The notes: generated from the letters alone by a model not told the origin. DNA of 64,000 nucleotides from Wyeomyia smithii (GCF_029784165.1 NC_073694.1:40963006-41027005); one strand, 5' to 3'. Shown: positions 22,962-32,782, counted from the first letter of the stretch. Numbers and translations: made by a program.

Positions 22962-25607
22962 GACAATTAAAATATTAAATTGGAATGCTCGCTCATTGAA
23001 GGCCAATGAGAATGAGCTTTTTAATTTTTTAACAGTAAATAATGTGCATATTGCAATTATTACTGAAACATTTTTGAAACCTAACATAAAATTAAAATAT
23101 GATCCCAATTACGTGGTTCATAGATATGATAGGATTCAGGGTTCCGGCGGTGGAGTTGCAATTGTTATTCATCGTCAAATCAAACATCGTGCTCTTCCCC
23201 ATCTTGAAACGAAAGTTATTGAAACTTTGGGAATTGAAGTTCAAACTGAACTTGGGATTTTATTTATTGCCGCAGCATATTTACCATTTCAATGCACACG
23301 CGAGCTCAAAAAATATTTTAAAGGTGATTTACAAAAACTCACCAGAAATCGTTCGAAATTTTTCATAATCGGCGATTTTAACGCTAAACATCGTTCATGG
23401 AATAAATCTCAAAGTAATTCCAATGGCAAAATTTTATTCAATGATTGTTCTTCAGGATACTATTCTATTTTGTCTCCGAATAGTCCTACATGCTTTTCTT
23501 CTGTAAGAAACCCTTCAACAATTGATTTGGTGCTAACAGATCAAAGTCATGTATGTAGTGATTTGATCACACACGCTGACTTTGATTCTGACCATCTTCC
23601 AACAACTTTTTCTTTATCACATGAATCAGTTTTAAACCCTATGAGCTCTGTTTTTAATTATAACAAGGCTAATTGGGAAAGATACAAAACTCATATTGAG
23701 AGAAATTTCAATAATGAGCTTGATTTGCAAAACGAAGTGAATATTGATTCTGCTTTGGAAGCATTAAAATGTGCAATTGTTGATGCCAGGAATTATTCTG
23801 TTCCAAAGGCTCAAATGAAATTTGATTCACCAATAATTGACGAAAATCTTCAACTTCTAATTCGTTTGAAAAATGTCCGCAGACGTCAATATCAACGTTC
23901 TCGTGACCCTGTTTTTAAAACTATTTATAAAGATTTACAGAAAGAGATTAAACATAGATTTACTCTTCTGAGAAATCAAAATTTTGAGACTAAAGTTGAA
24001 AAATTGAAACCATATTCAAAACCATTTTGGAAGCTGTCGAAGATTCTTAAGAAACCTTCAAAGCCTATTCCAGTTTTAAAAGATGGTGAACGTTTTCTTG
24101 TATCCAATGAACAAAAGGCTCAAAGACTTGCTCAGCAGTTTGAGAGTGTTCATAACTCAAATTTGAATTTTGTGAGTCCAATTGAAAATGAAGTCACACG
24201 TCAATTTGATTTAATTTCTTCCCAGAATTTTTTACCTGCAGAAATAATTGAAACTAACTTGAATGAGATTAAATCAATTATTAAAAATTTCAAAAATATG
24301 AAAGCACCTGGTGACGATGGAATCTTAATATACTAATCAAACATCTCCCTGAGAGCACAATGGAATTTTTAGTGAAAATTTTCAATTGCTGCTTCAAAAT
24401 TGCATATTCTCCCAAATTATGGAAAAATCCAAAAATTACTCCCATTTTAAACCCGGATAAGAGCCCAGCTGAAGTTTCAAGTTATCGACCAATCAGTTTG
24501 CTTTCTTCAATAAGTAAACTGTTTGAGAGAATTATTCTTAACAGAGTGATGTCACACATCAACGAAAATTCAATTTTTGCAAATGAACAGTTTGGATTTC
24601 GCCATGGGCATTCCACAACTCATCAATTGCTCAGAGTTACTAATATGATACAAGCTAACAAATCTGAAGGTTATTCCACTGGAGCTGCTCTTTTAGACAT
24701 AGAAAAAGCATTCGACAGTGTTTGGCATAAAGGTTTGATTGCGAAATTGCAAACTTTTAATTTTCCAATTTTCCTAATCAAAATTTTAAAAAATTATCTC
24801 ACTGATCGAACTCTGCAGGTTGTCTATCAGAATTCAAAATCTGATAGATTTCCTGTCAGAGCAGGTGTACCTCAAGGTTCAGTCTTGGGTCCAGTCCTGT
24901 ACAACATATTCACTTCAGATCTTCCTGATTTGCTTCCAGGATGCACAAAGTCATTGTTCTGCGATGACACAAGCATTTCCGTAAAAGGAAAAAGTCTTCG
25001 TGTCATATGCAGTCGATTGCAGAAAAGTTTAGATATTTTTTCTTCCTACTTGCAAAAGTGGAAAAGCTCTCCCAATGCTTCTAAAACTCAAATGATAATT
25101 TTTCCGCATAAGCCTAGGGCTTCTTTCCTCAAGCCAAACAATAATCACGTTGTCAAGATGAATGGGGTTATTTTAAGTTGGTCCGACAAGGTTAAGTACT
25201 TGGGACTAATTTATGATAAAAAACTTATTTTCAAAGAGCACATTGAGAGTATACAAGCCAAGTGCATCAAATATACGAGATGTTTATATCCTCTCATTAA
25301 CAGGAATTCTAAGCTTTGTTTAAAGAACAAACTTTTGATTTACAAACAAATTTTCAGACCAGCAATGCTTTATGCTGTACCGATCTGGTCAAGTTGCTAT
25401 TCAACAAGAAAGAAAACGCTCCAAAGGATTCAGAATAAAATTCTGAAAATGATTTTGAAGCGTCCTCCTTGGTTTGGTACACTCGAATTACATAGACTTA
25501 CTGGTGTTGAACCATTAGAAGCTATGTCAAATAAAATTATTAACAATTTTCGACAAAAATCGTTGCAATCCTCAATTGCTACGGTAAGCTCTCTTTATAG
25601 CCAATAA
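22948..25607 (+). pseudogene. Jockey-type ORF2 (endonuclease + reverse transcriptase), frameshifted
   Basis: APE-type endonuclease in the first part: NWNARSL, IITETFL, GDFNAKHRSW, TIDLVLTD, SDHLPTTF. RT follows: SYRPISLLSSISKLFERI, QFGFRHGHSTTHQL, LLDIEKAFDSVWHKGL, GVPQGSVLGPVLYNIF, then FCDDTSIS at the active site, where the first alanine of the usual FADD is Cys but both Asp are kept. The thumb and C-terminus reach SLYSQ and a stop at 25607. The frame ends at 24336 and resumes upstream of 24360 in another frame; the lesion looks like a single-base deletion shortly before the stop, between APGDDGI and the downstream frame. The protein would be truncated before the RT. Confidence 0.88.
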
Positions 25608-25864
25608 GTTAGCAATTAAGTTAGTTGTAAGTTTACTTCCCCTTTTCTGACAAGTAGGTTTAAATCCCTACGAATGATAAGTCCTAATTGCGAAAGCAAA
25701 CAAATCCTAACAATTAAAATTACAAATTTCTAACAGTGTTGAGAAGTCACCATTTGTGATTGGACACACATACTCATTATTTACTAATATTTATCATAAA
25801 TACTTAAGCTACCAACAAATCCCCCCTTAAAAAAAAAAAAAAAAAAAAAAAAACATCAGAGTGG

Positions 25865-26375
25865 AAAATTTGATTTGTCCAACCTCGAATATAAATAGAT
25901 GTTCTTTACTAAAAACTCTTAAATTCATTTAAACCTTTGGACATATTATTTTGGCGACGAGGATCTCAAGAATCCACGAACATGGCAGGAGATTGAGTTG
26001 ATCAGCAGCCGCAACTGGGAATTCAAGATATGATTCACAAGATGGCCCAAATTTTACAGCGGATAGCGGTCCAGCAGCAGCAGCGTCAGTATCAAATCCG
26101 GAGCAGATTTTAGAGTCCCTCTCTTCGAACATCATCGAGTTTGTCTTCGACGAAGAAAACGGAGTTACGTTCGGACGTTGTTGTTTAACCGCTACCAGGG
26201 CCTCTTCGAGAACGATGCAGGCCAGCTGAATGATGCGGCGAAGGTACGTTTACTTTTCCGGAAGCTGGACACCCATTCGCCCAGCCGCTATCTCAACTAC
26301 ATCCTGTCAAAGCTTCCCAAGGACGTGAAGATTGAAGACACAGTCAAGATTCTTAAAAAAAAACTTCGGGCATCA
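25865..26375 (+). pseudogene. Ty3/gypsy leader and gag relic
   Basis: TTGGCGACGAGGATC at about 25951 looks like the primer-binding/leader region often following a gypsy 5' LTR. Downstream frames give FVFDEENGVTFGR, then RYQGLFENDAGQLNDAAKVR and LRYLNYILSKLPKD-like text, typical of the insect gypsy gag with an FxxD...W.RY..LF...A..L pattern. It stops abruptly at about 26375 against hAT sequence. The Juan-like LINE is inserted in its left part. Confidence 0.65.
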
Positions 26376-26379
26376 AACG

Positions 26380-26681
26380 TCAAACGTTCCGGAAACGGTT
26401 CATGTGTCTTTTCACGATTGTTGTTGACCATCTGCCGATGAACACTCAGCAAGCAGAGAGCACTCAACCGCTGTTCAAATATTGTTGACCTCAGTCAGGT
26501 TTTCACCCGACGTAATGTGCTGAACGAGCGTTCAATCGTGTATGTTTCCATGGTAGAGCAAGTGCAATTTTAACTGCTTTCTCAGTCGCAGGGAAAAAAG
26601 AACGGACGTTAGCTAGCAGGTCTATAAGACCCAACTTTTCCTAGTTTTTACGGTCTGCTCTCATGCTGCTGGAATGTTAAT
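26380..26681 (-). pseudogene. hAT transposase C-terminal (dimerisation) relic
   Basis: Minus-strand text shows VRSFFPATEKAVKIALALP, then broken RLNARSAHYVG (compare the family's ER-S-F-S-x-L-R-R-V-K), then VFIGRWSTTIVKRHMNRF (family: SVHRxxV...). This is the hATC dimerisation domain in decay. Its upstream part is at 30511-30830 beyond the inserted 26682-30510 block; the junction lies within a W-Y ... N-I-P-A-A segment of the protein. Confidence 0.6.
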
Positions 26682-26832
26682 ACGCTTTTTACGCGGTTTT
26701 TTACGCGGGTTTCTTTTTACGCGGATTCCGGAATTTACGCGGTATTTTTTGCGTGGATTTCGGTTTGCCTTCGCTCGGAATGCAGAATTAACGCTGGTTT
26801 TGTTACGCGGATTCCGGAATTTACCCGTTTTG

Positions 26833-27240
26833 AAGTAGAATACTTTCCTCAGGAAGTTCGGCTACATAGGGATGTGAAATGAAAATCTAAAACCGAAAAA
26901 AGTGAAAAATATGTCCAATTTCAAATGCTAATAAATCGGTTAGTATTCGATGGATTTCCTTCGTTCTTGCAGCAATAGATTGGAAAATCTTCTAAGATTC
27001 TTCTCAAAATAAGATAATTGTAATTTTATTATTCACACTATTGAACTATTGAAAATAGTCAAGCCTTGTCAAAACGAAAAATTCGACCTCTGATTTTGGT
27101 CGTTATATGCTTGCTTCCCAAGCACGGTCGACAGGATCATATACCTTGCAATTCAAAACATGCTATTTGGCCTATATAAGAGCCTGTTTCAGCCGGAGCC
27201 GCTCATAATAGTTCTAGACAGCGACAACAGCAGTTGTCCT
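26833..27240 (+). promoter_or_regulatory. Promoter-like repeat unit P1 (inverted CCAAT, TATA)
   Basis: About 340 bp shared with 29517-29860 (GAATACTT(T/C)CCTCAGGAAG at the left end, CCAAGCACGGTCG near the right). In this copy, TGGCCTATATAAGAGCC at about 27168 is a strong TATA-type core, preceded by TTTTGGTCGTTAT, where P2 reads GATTGGTCG (inverted CCAAT). Downstream, GCCGGAGCCGCTCATA...AGCAGCAG is repeated at 28381-28445 behind a third TATATAAGAGCC. No open reading frame follows. Confidence 0.5.
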
Positions 27241-27391
27241 TCCTTAGCAGCAGCACTAGCTCTGTGGTTGGTCACCACGTCTCAGGAGCAGCGCGGTTTT
27301 TCTCAGCGTGTGTCGCCAGACAGCCATTATTCCCCCCGTGTTGGGGCAGCATGAAGATTGCCATCAGGAAATCCAATTTTGGAAATCAAAA

Positions 27392-27407
27392 TGCCTTTTT
27401 GAAGGCA
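27392..27407 (+). other. Short stem-loop 1 (6-bp stem, TTTG loop)
   Basis: TGCCTT-TTTG-AAGGCA, a perfect 6-bp stem with a 4-nt loop, preceded by TCAAAA and followed by AATAAACAA. The geometry (6 bp, 4 nt, A-rich flanks) is that of replication-dependent histone mRNA 3' ends, but the stem sequence is not the canonical one. It lies about 215 bp after the P1 TATA box. Confidence 0.5.
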
Positions 27408-27612
27408 AATAAACAAGTCATTGAAAGTTAATAATTTTTGTCAACGCAAGCAAGTATTCTGTGTTGCATCCTAGCAATTTAAATTTGTCGCACCCGTCTT
27501 ATTTACTGAATGTGAAATAGCTTCCACAGTGCATGTTGTCCGTGTAACTTAATTCCCCCAATGTTAGGGCAGCTCAAAGGTTGTAATTAGCAACCGATTT
27601 TGAACAGCAAAA

Positions 27613-27628
27613 TGCTTTTTTGAAGGCG
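27613..27628 (+). other. Short stem-loop 2 (TTTG loop)
   Basis: TGCTTT-TTTG-AAGGCG, a diverged copy of the 27392 stem-loop with two G-T pairs, again preceded by AGCAAAA and followed by AATAAAAAA. It sits in a tandem repeat of about 220 bp (starts near 27328, 27553, 27744: TCCCC...GGGGCAGC). A third unit's stem is destroyed. Confidence 0.45.
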
Positions 27629-28469
27629 AATAAAAAAATAATTGAAGGTTAATAATTTTCTGGCATCAACACAAGCAGACATTCTGTGCGGGATGCAATC
27701 AAATTCTGTTGTAGTTGTCTAATTTTTACTTTATTTAGTTAACTCCCCACTGTAGGGGCAGCGCAAAGGCTGCGATCAGCATAACCGACATTGAATAATA
27801 AATTGCCCTGTTAGAACGAATTCACAAAAGCAGTTAGTTCGACTATGCAGAGCTAATGTGAAGTCGATTCAATCAATCAGCATTAACAGATTTTGTCGTC
27901 TCCCAGCTGCCAAGTTGCAACATGATGCAACACGCAACAGCGAGCAAACGAAATCGCTTGATGTTACAAACCGCAATAAGATACGGGTTAAAACCGTTGC
28001 GTGTGTGAGAGCACCATCGGTGTTTATTCGCTGGATACACTATCTACTGTCTACTGAACGCAGTAATCTGCTTACATGCGACATGGGGACGGGAACATTT
28101 TCTTCAACCAAGCTGCGCAATACGACACAAAACATGTAAATTTGTTGCTCCAATGAGAGTGCTATCGGTCCGGCTCGACAGAATGTTCACAAGGAATCAT
28201 TTTTGTGCATCCGTGCTACGAAACTGAGGAAAAACTTTAGAAACTGAAAAAAGAGGTGGAGCTTATCAAATGATCGCTCTGAACCAGAATGAAGTCACAC
28301 ATATTTTTCAAGTTATATCATTCCACCACGTACGTAAAATAATTCATTCCTATTTTCATCCCTATATAAGAGCCTGTTTTAGTCGAAGCCGCTCATAGTA
28401 GTTCTGAACAGCGACGACAGCAGTCCTCCCTTAGCAGCAGCGGGAGCGAGCAGTGGGTACCATCGATAG

Positions 28470-28700
28470 CGGATAGCGGCCACAACTGTGGCATGGCTGC
28501 GAATAAGTGTAGCAGTTTCAGCGGATCTCACCATCGATAGCAGCAGGGCCAGCAGATGCAGGTACAGCGGATACCAATGGCGGTCACAACTGTGGCATGG
28601 CTACGGATAGCGTTGCAGTTGCTCAGCAGTTGGGCCAGCGTATAGCGGCCACAACTGTGGCATGGCTATGCATAGCGCAGCTGTTGCAGCGGGTATATCA
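28470..28700. repeat. Degenerate minisatellite with CCACAACTGTGG palindrome
   Basis: GCGG(C/T)CACAACTGTGGCATGGCT occurs at about 28485, 28576 and 28635, with intervening ATCGATAGCAGCAGGGCCAGC copies near 28533 and, diverged, at about 28705. Each unit contains the 12-bp palindrome CCACAACTGTGG or a one-base variant. No coding frame is supported. Confidence 0.75.
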
Positions 28701-28839
28701 GCATCGATAGTAGCAGGGTCAGCTGATGCAACGACACTCCCTTCACTAAAATGCTGTTTCAGTGTGGTAGCGGGAAGCATCAGCAGCAGGCTTGCATGAA
28801 GTGAATACATCAGCCAGCAACTTCCTCTAAGGCCTCTGC

Positions 28840-28977
28840 CATAGTAGACGCGAAAAGCGGCGCGAACCGATTCGCTCGGCCGTAGGTTGATGTACAGCTC
28901 TACTGATGGCTGTACATTAACCTACAGCTGAGCGAATCGGTTCGCGTCGCTTTTCGCGTCTATTTTGGCAGAGGCCT
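28840..28977. repeat. Long palindrome I (about 62-bp arms)
   Basis: From GCCTCTGCCA at 28840 to TGGCAGAGGC at 28976 the sequence folds on itself: GACGCGAAAAGCG, CGCGAACCGATTCGCT and CCGTAGGTT pair with their complements, with a small central TGTACAGC...GCTGTACA hairpin (loop about 10 nt). A few mismatches (near 28880 and 28907) show it is not an assembly artefact of exact folding. It recurs in diverged form at 30028-30196. Confidence 0.85.
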
Positions 28978-29070
28978 AATGGAAAAGTTGTATCAGTTTG
29001 TTCAGAAGAATATTATTGTCGGTAATATTACAGAGATGCGATTGCGTAAATCCGATTTTGAATTGAACAA

Positions 29071-29088
29071 TTGTTCTTTTGAGAACAA
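29071..29088 (+). other. Short stem-loop 4 (7-bp stem, TTTG loop)
   Basis: TTGTTCT-TTTG-AGAACAA, a perfect 7-bp stem with the same TTTG loop as at 27392, preceded by TTGAACAA and followed by ATAACAC. A decayed relative is at about 29466-29486 (TTGTTCTTATAAGGACGACAA-like) and another at about 29892-29915. Each lies downstream of a TATATAAGAGC core or its remnant. Confidence 0.45.
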
Positions 29089-29516
29089 ATAACACACTTA
29101 TTTGAAGAGTTAATAGCTTTTGGTACCAATAGCAGTATAGTGACAGCCTCAGCGGTAGATGCAGATGCAGCCGGTACTTCCCTGAGGCCGATGTAAAGGT
29201 AAATGGGAGCAGCACGGCGAAACAGTTCGGGTTATGCTTAGACGCGCGTCATTTTTCGTTGTTGATATTCCCCACATGAAACGACGCGCTTTCGTATGAT
29301 AGCGGTGGTATTAGCGGTAGATGCATTTGCCAACACTTCCTCCAGTAAAGCCGTGTCTAGTTTTCAATGTGAAAACACCTTTCTCATTGTGTTGACCGTG
29401 CGCCTTAGTCCTCACTATCAAGGTAACACAGAGATAAACACTACATCCTATGATAAATTGAACAATTGTTCTTATAAGGACGACAAATGAATTAATGAAG
29501 ATTTAATTTTGAATTA

Positions 29517-29860
29517 GAATACTTCCCTCAGGAAGCTCGGCTACATAGGGATGTAAAATGTAAATCTAAAACTGAAAAAAGTGAGAAAAATTTCAAATGC
29601 TAATAAATCGGTTAGTTTTCGATGGATTTCCTTCGTTTTTGCAGCAATCGATTAGAAAATCTTCTAAGATTCCTAACAAATGCATGAAATTGCAATTTAA
29701 TCATTCGAACTATTGTACTATTGAAAACTCTTAAGCCTTGTCAAAACACAAAATTCGACCTCTGATTGGTCGTTATACCGCGCTTTCCCAAGCACGGTCG
29801 GCAGAGTTATGGACCTAGTAAATTGGGAATGCATCATTTGGCCTATATAAGAGCTACATC
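29517..29860 (+). promoter_or_regulatory. Promoter-like repeat unit P2
   Basis: Diverged direct repeat of 26833-27180, ending TTTGGCCTATATAAGAGC at about 29839-29856 with GATTGGTCGTTATA (inverted CCAAT) about 75 bp upstream. The downstream transcript-like segment is different from P1's: a stem-loop remnant and palindrome II follow within 170 bp. Confidence 0.5.
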
Positions 29861-30015
29861 AGATAATAAACAAACATTTCAACGGATATTAAATTGAACA
29901 ACTGAAATTTGAAGAACACAAATGATTATTTGAAGAGTTAATGTTTTCTCGTTTTGCGCTATAATCCAAAGTTAATTATCTTCATCTACATGCATACTCT
30001 GACTATTATTACGTG

Positions 30016-30196
30016 TTTGCGTCGCTTAGTGTTTGGCTACGGTCATGCAGAACGCAAATAACGGCGCGATGCGATTCGGCAAGACGAAATCTGTTGAAAT
30101 GTATAGCTCTACTTCGCCTTAAAAAGAGCTGTACATTCCACCACGGTAAGGCGAATCGCATCGCGCCGGCATTCGCGTTCTGCATAACCGTAGCCT
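30016..30196. repeat. Long palindrome II
   Basis: GGCTACGGTCATGCAGAACG (30036) pairs with the complement of CGTTCTGCATAACCGTAGCC (ending 30196). Inside, GGCGCGATGCGATTCG pairs with CGAATCGCATCGCGCC, and the centre has ATGTATAGCTCT facing AGAGCTGTACAT. The order of blocks (GCGC...GATTCG arm, TGTAnAGCTC centre) is the same as in palindrome I, so the two are homologous foldbacks. Confidence 0.85.
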
Positions 30197-30510
30197 TTGT
30201 TCCGTTCCCGTTTAATGATGTCGTATCAAATGTGCATATTACAATTCGGCAGCACTTCAACTTCTCATTTGCACAAAATTTAAAAATATCCAACGAACTT
30301 CATTCAAAATATCAGACAAAAAGAAATTACAATACTGCCAATGAACGGTCAACGTTTATTTACTAGAAAAAATGACTGACACGCAAGCAGCCAGGTTATC
30401 TTTCTTGTAAAAGTATTCTACTTCAACCTTGCGGTCGTGGCTTTGCATACAACCTTCTTGTGATTTTTTTTACGCGGCATGAATCCCCTGCGTAAAAAGC
30501 GACTTTAGTG

Positions 30511-30830
30511 TACCAAACTTCCACCTCTCCAACAAAATTGTCAACTTCATAAAAAATTACGAAACCTTCGGTTTTACGCTTGAACTCTTCCAACGACATG
30601 CGTATTACGTTAGCGGGATGCAGCAAGGACAACGCGTAGGCAGGTGCACTATCTTCATCGAACCGTGTTTCCAGTGAGGTTACAAGAGAATCTAGGTAAG
30701 GAATTGTCACAGCTCGGTTCCAGTACTCCAAGCTAGTTGATGCAGGCGGATTTGCCCGGTACTTTTGCCGCTTCAATATCCTTGGTGGATCAACTGAAAA
30801 ACCTGTGCAATTCCACGCAGCATAGTGCAA
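30511..30830 (-). pseudogene. hAT transposase relic, upstream part
   Basis: Minus-strand open stretch reads EYWNRAVTIPYLDSLVTSLE, TRFDEDSAPAYALSLLHPAN and VIRMSLEEFKRKTEGF, the pattern of hAT transposases of the 52-kDa repressor-like (THAP12/P52rIPK-like) family. It ends at VEVWYT where the 26682-30510 element is inserted; the continuation is at 26681 downward. Confidence 0.65.
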
Positions 30831-31007
30831 GCATTTCAATCAATTATTTTTGATCTGGCTGATACTTTACACAAATGTTTCTATGGGCTAAAGATGTCGT
30901 TTTGTGCTATTAGAGTTATTGAAAACAAAGTTCTGCACCAATGTCACCATTTTGGGGGTGGCAACGCCCCCCCCCCCCCCCCCTGCCCCCCTCTGGCTAC
31001 GCCTATG

Positions 31008-31370
31008 GTGACAGGCGTTGGGAAATGATCTGGGAGAACACTTTGTAGGCATCATTTAGGACTGTGATCGCTCGATAGTTCTCGCAGTCTAGTTTGTTTT
31101 TCTTCTAGTAGATGGGTCAGATAACCCCCTTTTTTCACTACTCCGGTAGCTGTTCTGCCTCCCAGATTTCAACGAACAGCCGATGCAGCGAAATGGCCAA
31201 TTTATCGGGACCTATTTTTATAAGTTGCGCTCCGATACCGTCCTTTCCGGCAGATTTGTTGTTCTTAGGCTGCCGGATCGCACCCCTTACTTCGCTTATT
31301 GTTAGGGGTAGCACATCTTCGTCGTTCGTTGCACCGACCACGCCCCCTTCGCTTCTGTTATGGTCTCCTG
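31008..31370 (-). pseudogene. RTE-like LINE relic, N-terminal RT half
   Basis: Minus strand reads LPLTISEVRGAIRQPKNNKS, AGKDGIGAQLIKIGPDKLA and HRLFVEIWEAEQLPE, the start of the RT domain; it then degrades toward ENYRAITVLNDAYKVFSQII. The reading continues in the piece 20078-19100 across the hAT-like insertion. Confidence 0.8.
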
Positions 31371-32782
31371 CTTACCCAGCCAACAATTTGGTCCGTATAT
31401 TTCAGTTGTTGTTGAAATATAAGCACCCTTGTACAATCTGATAAAGTTGTATATAACGTTCTATATGAGCTTATAAGTACCAAAGTGGAGGCAATATACG
31501 TACCAAAATGGTTCGCGCAGTTAAAGATATACAACTTTTTATTCCATTTTTTACAATTCTATAACAATTATCTTTTGCATAAAATGTGAGGTATGAACAA
31601 CTCTCTTTGCTTCTTAGTACGATTTTCTATTGCTATAATTCAAGCATACATACAATTCCGTTTCACCCGTATTATGATTCTACCACGATGCTCTACGAAC
31701 TTAAACGCAGCAGTGTGTAACCTGTACTGCGAAAAAATTTTGCATTATATACAACCTAAATTTTCCAAATAATAAAAAAAACATAAAAATGAGTAACAAC
31801 AATTTCATTTATATTTTTTTAATGAGAAGTACGCGTACCATTACATTCTTTAGTATGTAATAAATATCGAGGTTGGATGCGGCATTTTTGTTTATTATAT
31901 TTTACAAGGCTGTGTTGCGCCTCGAACCCTCCTCAACGTTCCGATCACTGCTCTTATTCCCTATCCTCAGAGTCATTTTACGATGCTGCATGTCAACGAA
32001 TTTTATTTAGTACTGTTGAATGCCTCAAATCGTATGAACCTGTAAATCGTATATAATGTCACTTATTGTCTTCAATGTTGACTAAAATCTATTTATAGAC
32101 TCTGATGTCAATATGTAACTCAATATACGAAGGAATAATAACATGCGATCTGCATTGACCTTCTTTTTAACTGTTAGGCGATTCAAGCAAATGCAATCAA
32201 CAGTGATTAAAAATCTTTCAAGGCGTTGCCCATGTTTATGTGAAGCCCGACTGTATGTGCCATTTTTTTTGGGTGATTTTTCTTTTAGTCAAAACAGCGT
32301 TCATGATTTATACCCAATTCTTCAAATCTTTCAGGAACTAGATTTCAAAAACCAGAGTTGCTGAAAGGGACATTTTAATTTAAATTAAATTTGACATAAA
32401 AATGGTATCATTCTATACTATTCAACAATTTCGTGTTTCATAATAGACGATTTTAACTGTCACGAGATAGTGAATTGTATAAAATTCATTATGCAATCCT
32501 CTTACAACTGTTATAGGAGTTTTCAAGGAATATGAATATCAACGTGGATCACATAAATTAGACATCCTACAATTTCGCACTGTTTAGCACTGTAGACAAC
32601 TCTACTGCGATGGAACCTGATTTTTTGTGTGCATTTATACGAGGAACAATATGCAGTCATATATCACGGACTGTACGACCCATATATGACGAAAGATAAC
32701 TTGAACTGGTTATAACATGAACTTTCGAAATTGAAACTGGATGTTTATACGATTTTGTATTGCCATTTTCATACGATTTCTG
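31371..32782. other. AT-rich interval, nothing recognised
   Basis: No gene, RNA or element ends could be supported. The stretch 32640-32700 contains a short imperfect inversion (GCAGTCATATATCACG and CGACCCATATATGACG) but no clear structure. Confidence 0.4.

Larger units (their letters stand above)
21457..25852 (+). mobile_element. Juan-like Jockey-clade LINE, near full length
   Basis: A 4.4 kb element with 5' leader, two ORFs, 3' UTR and a poly(A) tail (about 25829-25852). Flanked by a perfect 12-bp duplication ACATCAGAGTGG (21445-21456 and 25853-25864). ORF2's start overlaps the end of ORF1. Only one obvious inactivating lesion is seen (frameshift near 24330), so it is a relatively recent insertion. 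Called Juan-like from the RT text (LLDIEKAFDSVWHKGL, YLGLIYDKKL). Confidence 0.9.
26682..30510. mobile_element. Long ACGCGG-type element carrying a promoter/stem-loop/palindrome block
   Basis: The right end (complement of CACTAAAGTCGCTTTTTACG, ending 30510) matches the left end of 20154-21368. The left end at about 26682 begins ACGCTTTTTACGCGG and repeats the TTTACGCGGATTCCGGAA motif to about 26830, lacking the outermost bases. It splits the hAT transposase. The interior contains the repeats described below and no transposase, so it looks like a cargo-carrying non-autonomous element. Confidence 0.5.
20079..31007. mobile_element. hAT-like element, expanded to 10.9 kb by nested insertions
   Basis: Terminal repeats CATGGGCGTAGCCAG (20079) and the complement of CATAGGCGTAGCCAG (ending 31007), followed inward by G/C runs. 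The target duplication GTGACAGG is at 20071-20078 and 31008-31015. An 8-bp duplication and hAT-type transposase remnants on the minus strand (30511-30830 and 26380-26681) support hAT. Own sequence survives only at about 20079-20153, 26376-26681 and 30511-31007; everything else is later insertions. Confidence 0.8.

Noticed and set aside
27328..27860. Considered a real histone gene cluster because of the stem-loops
   Set aside because: No histone coding sequence is visible in any frame, and the stem sequences differ from the canonical histone one.
27328..27860. Tandem units considered as a CRISPR array
   Set aside because: Units are diverged, about 200 bp long, without identical short repeats and spacers, and the genome is eukaryotic.
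26833..29860. P1/P2 direct repeats considered as LTRs of a retrotransposon
   Set aside because: No primer-binding site, polypurine tract or gag/pol text between them, and the promoter part occurs a third time internally. Not fully excluded.
28840..30196. Palindromes considered as parvovirus (densovirus) terminal hairpins
   Set aside because: No NS or capsid-like frame is present between or near them, and they lie in an inverted-repeat transposon block.
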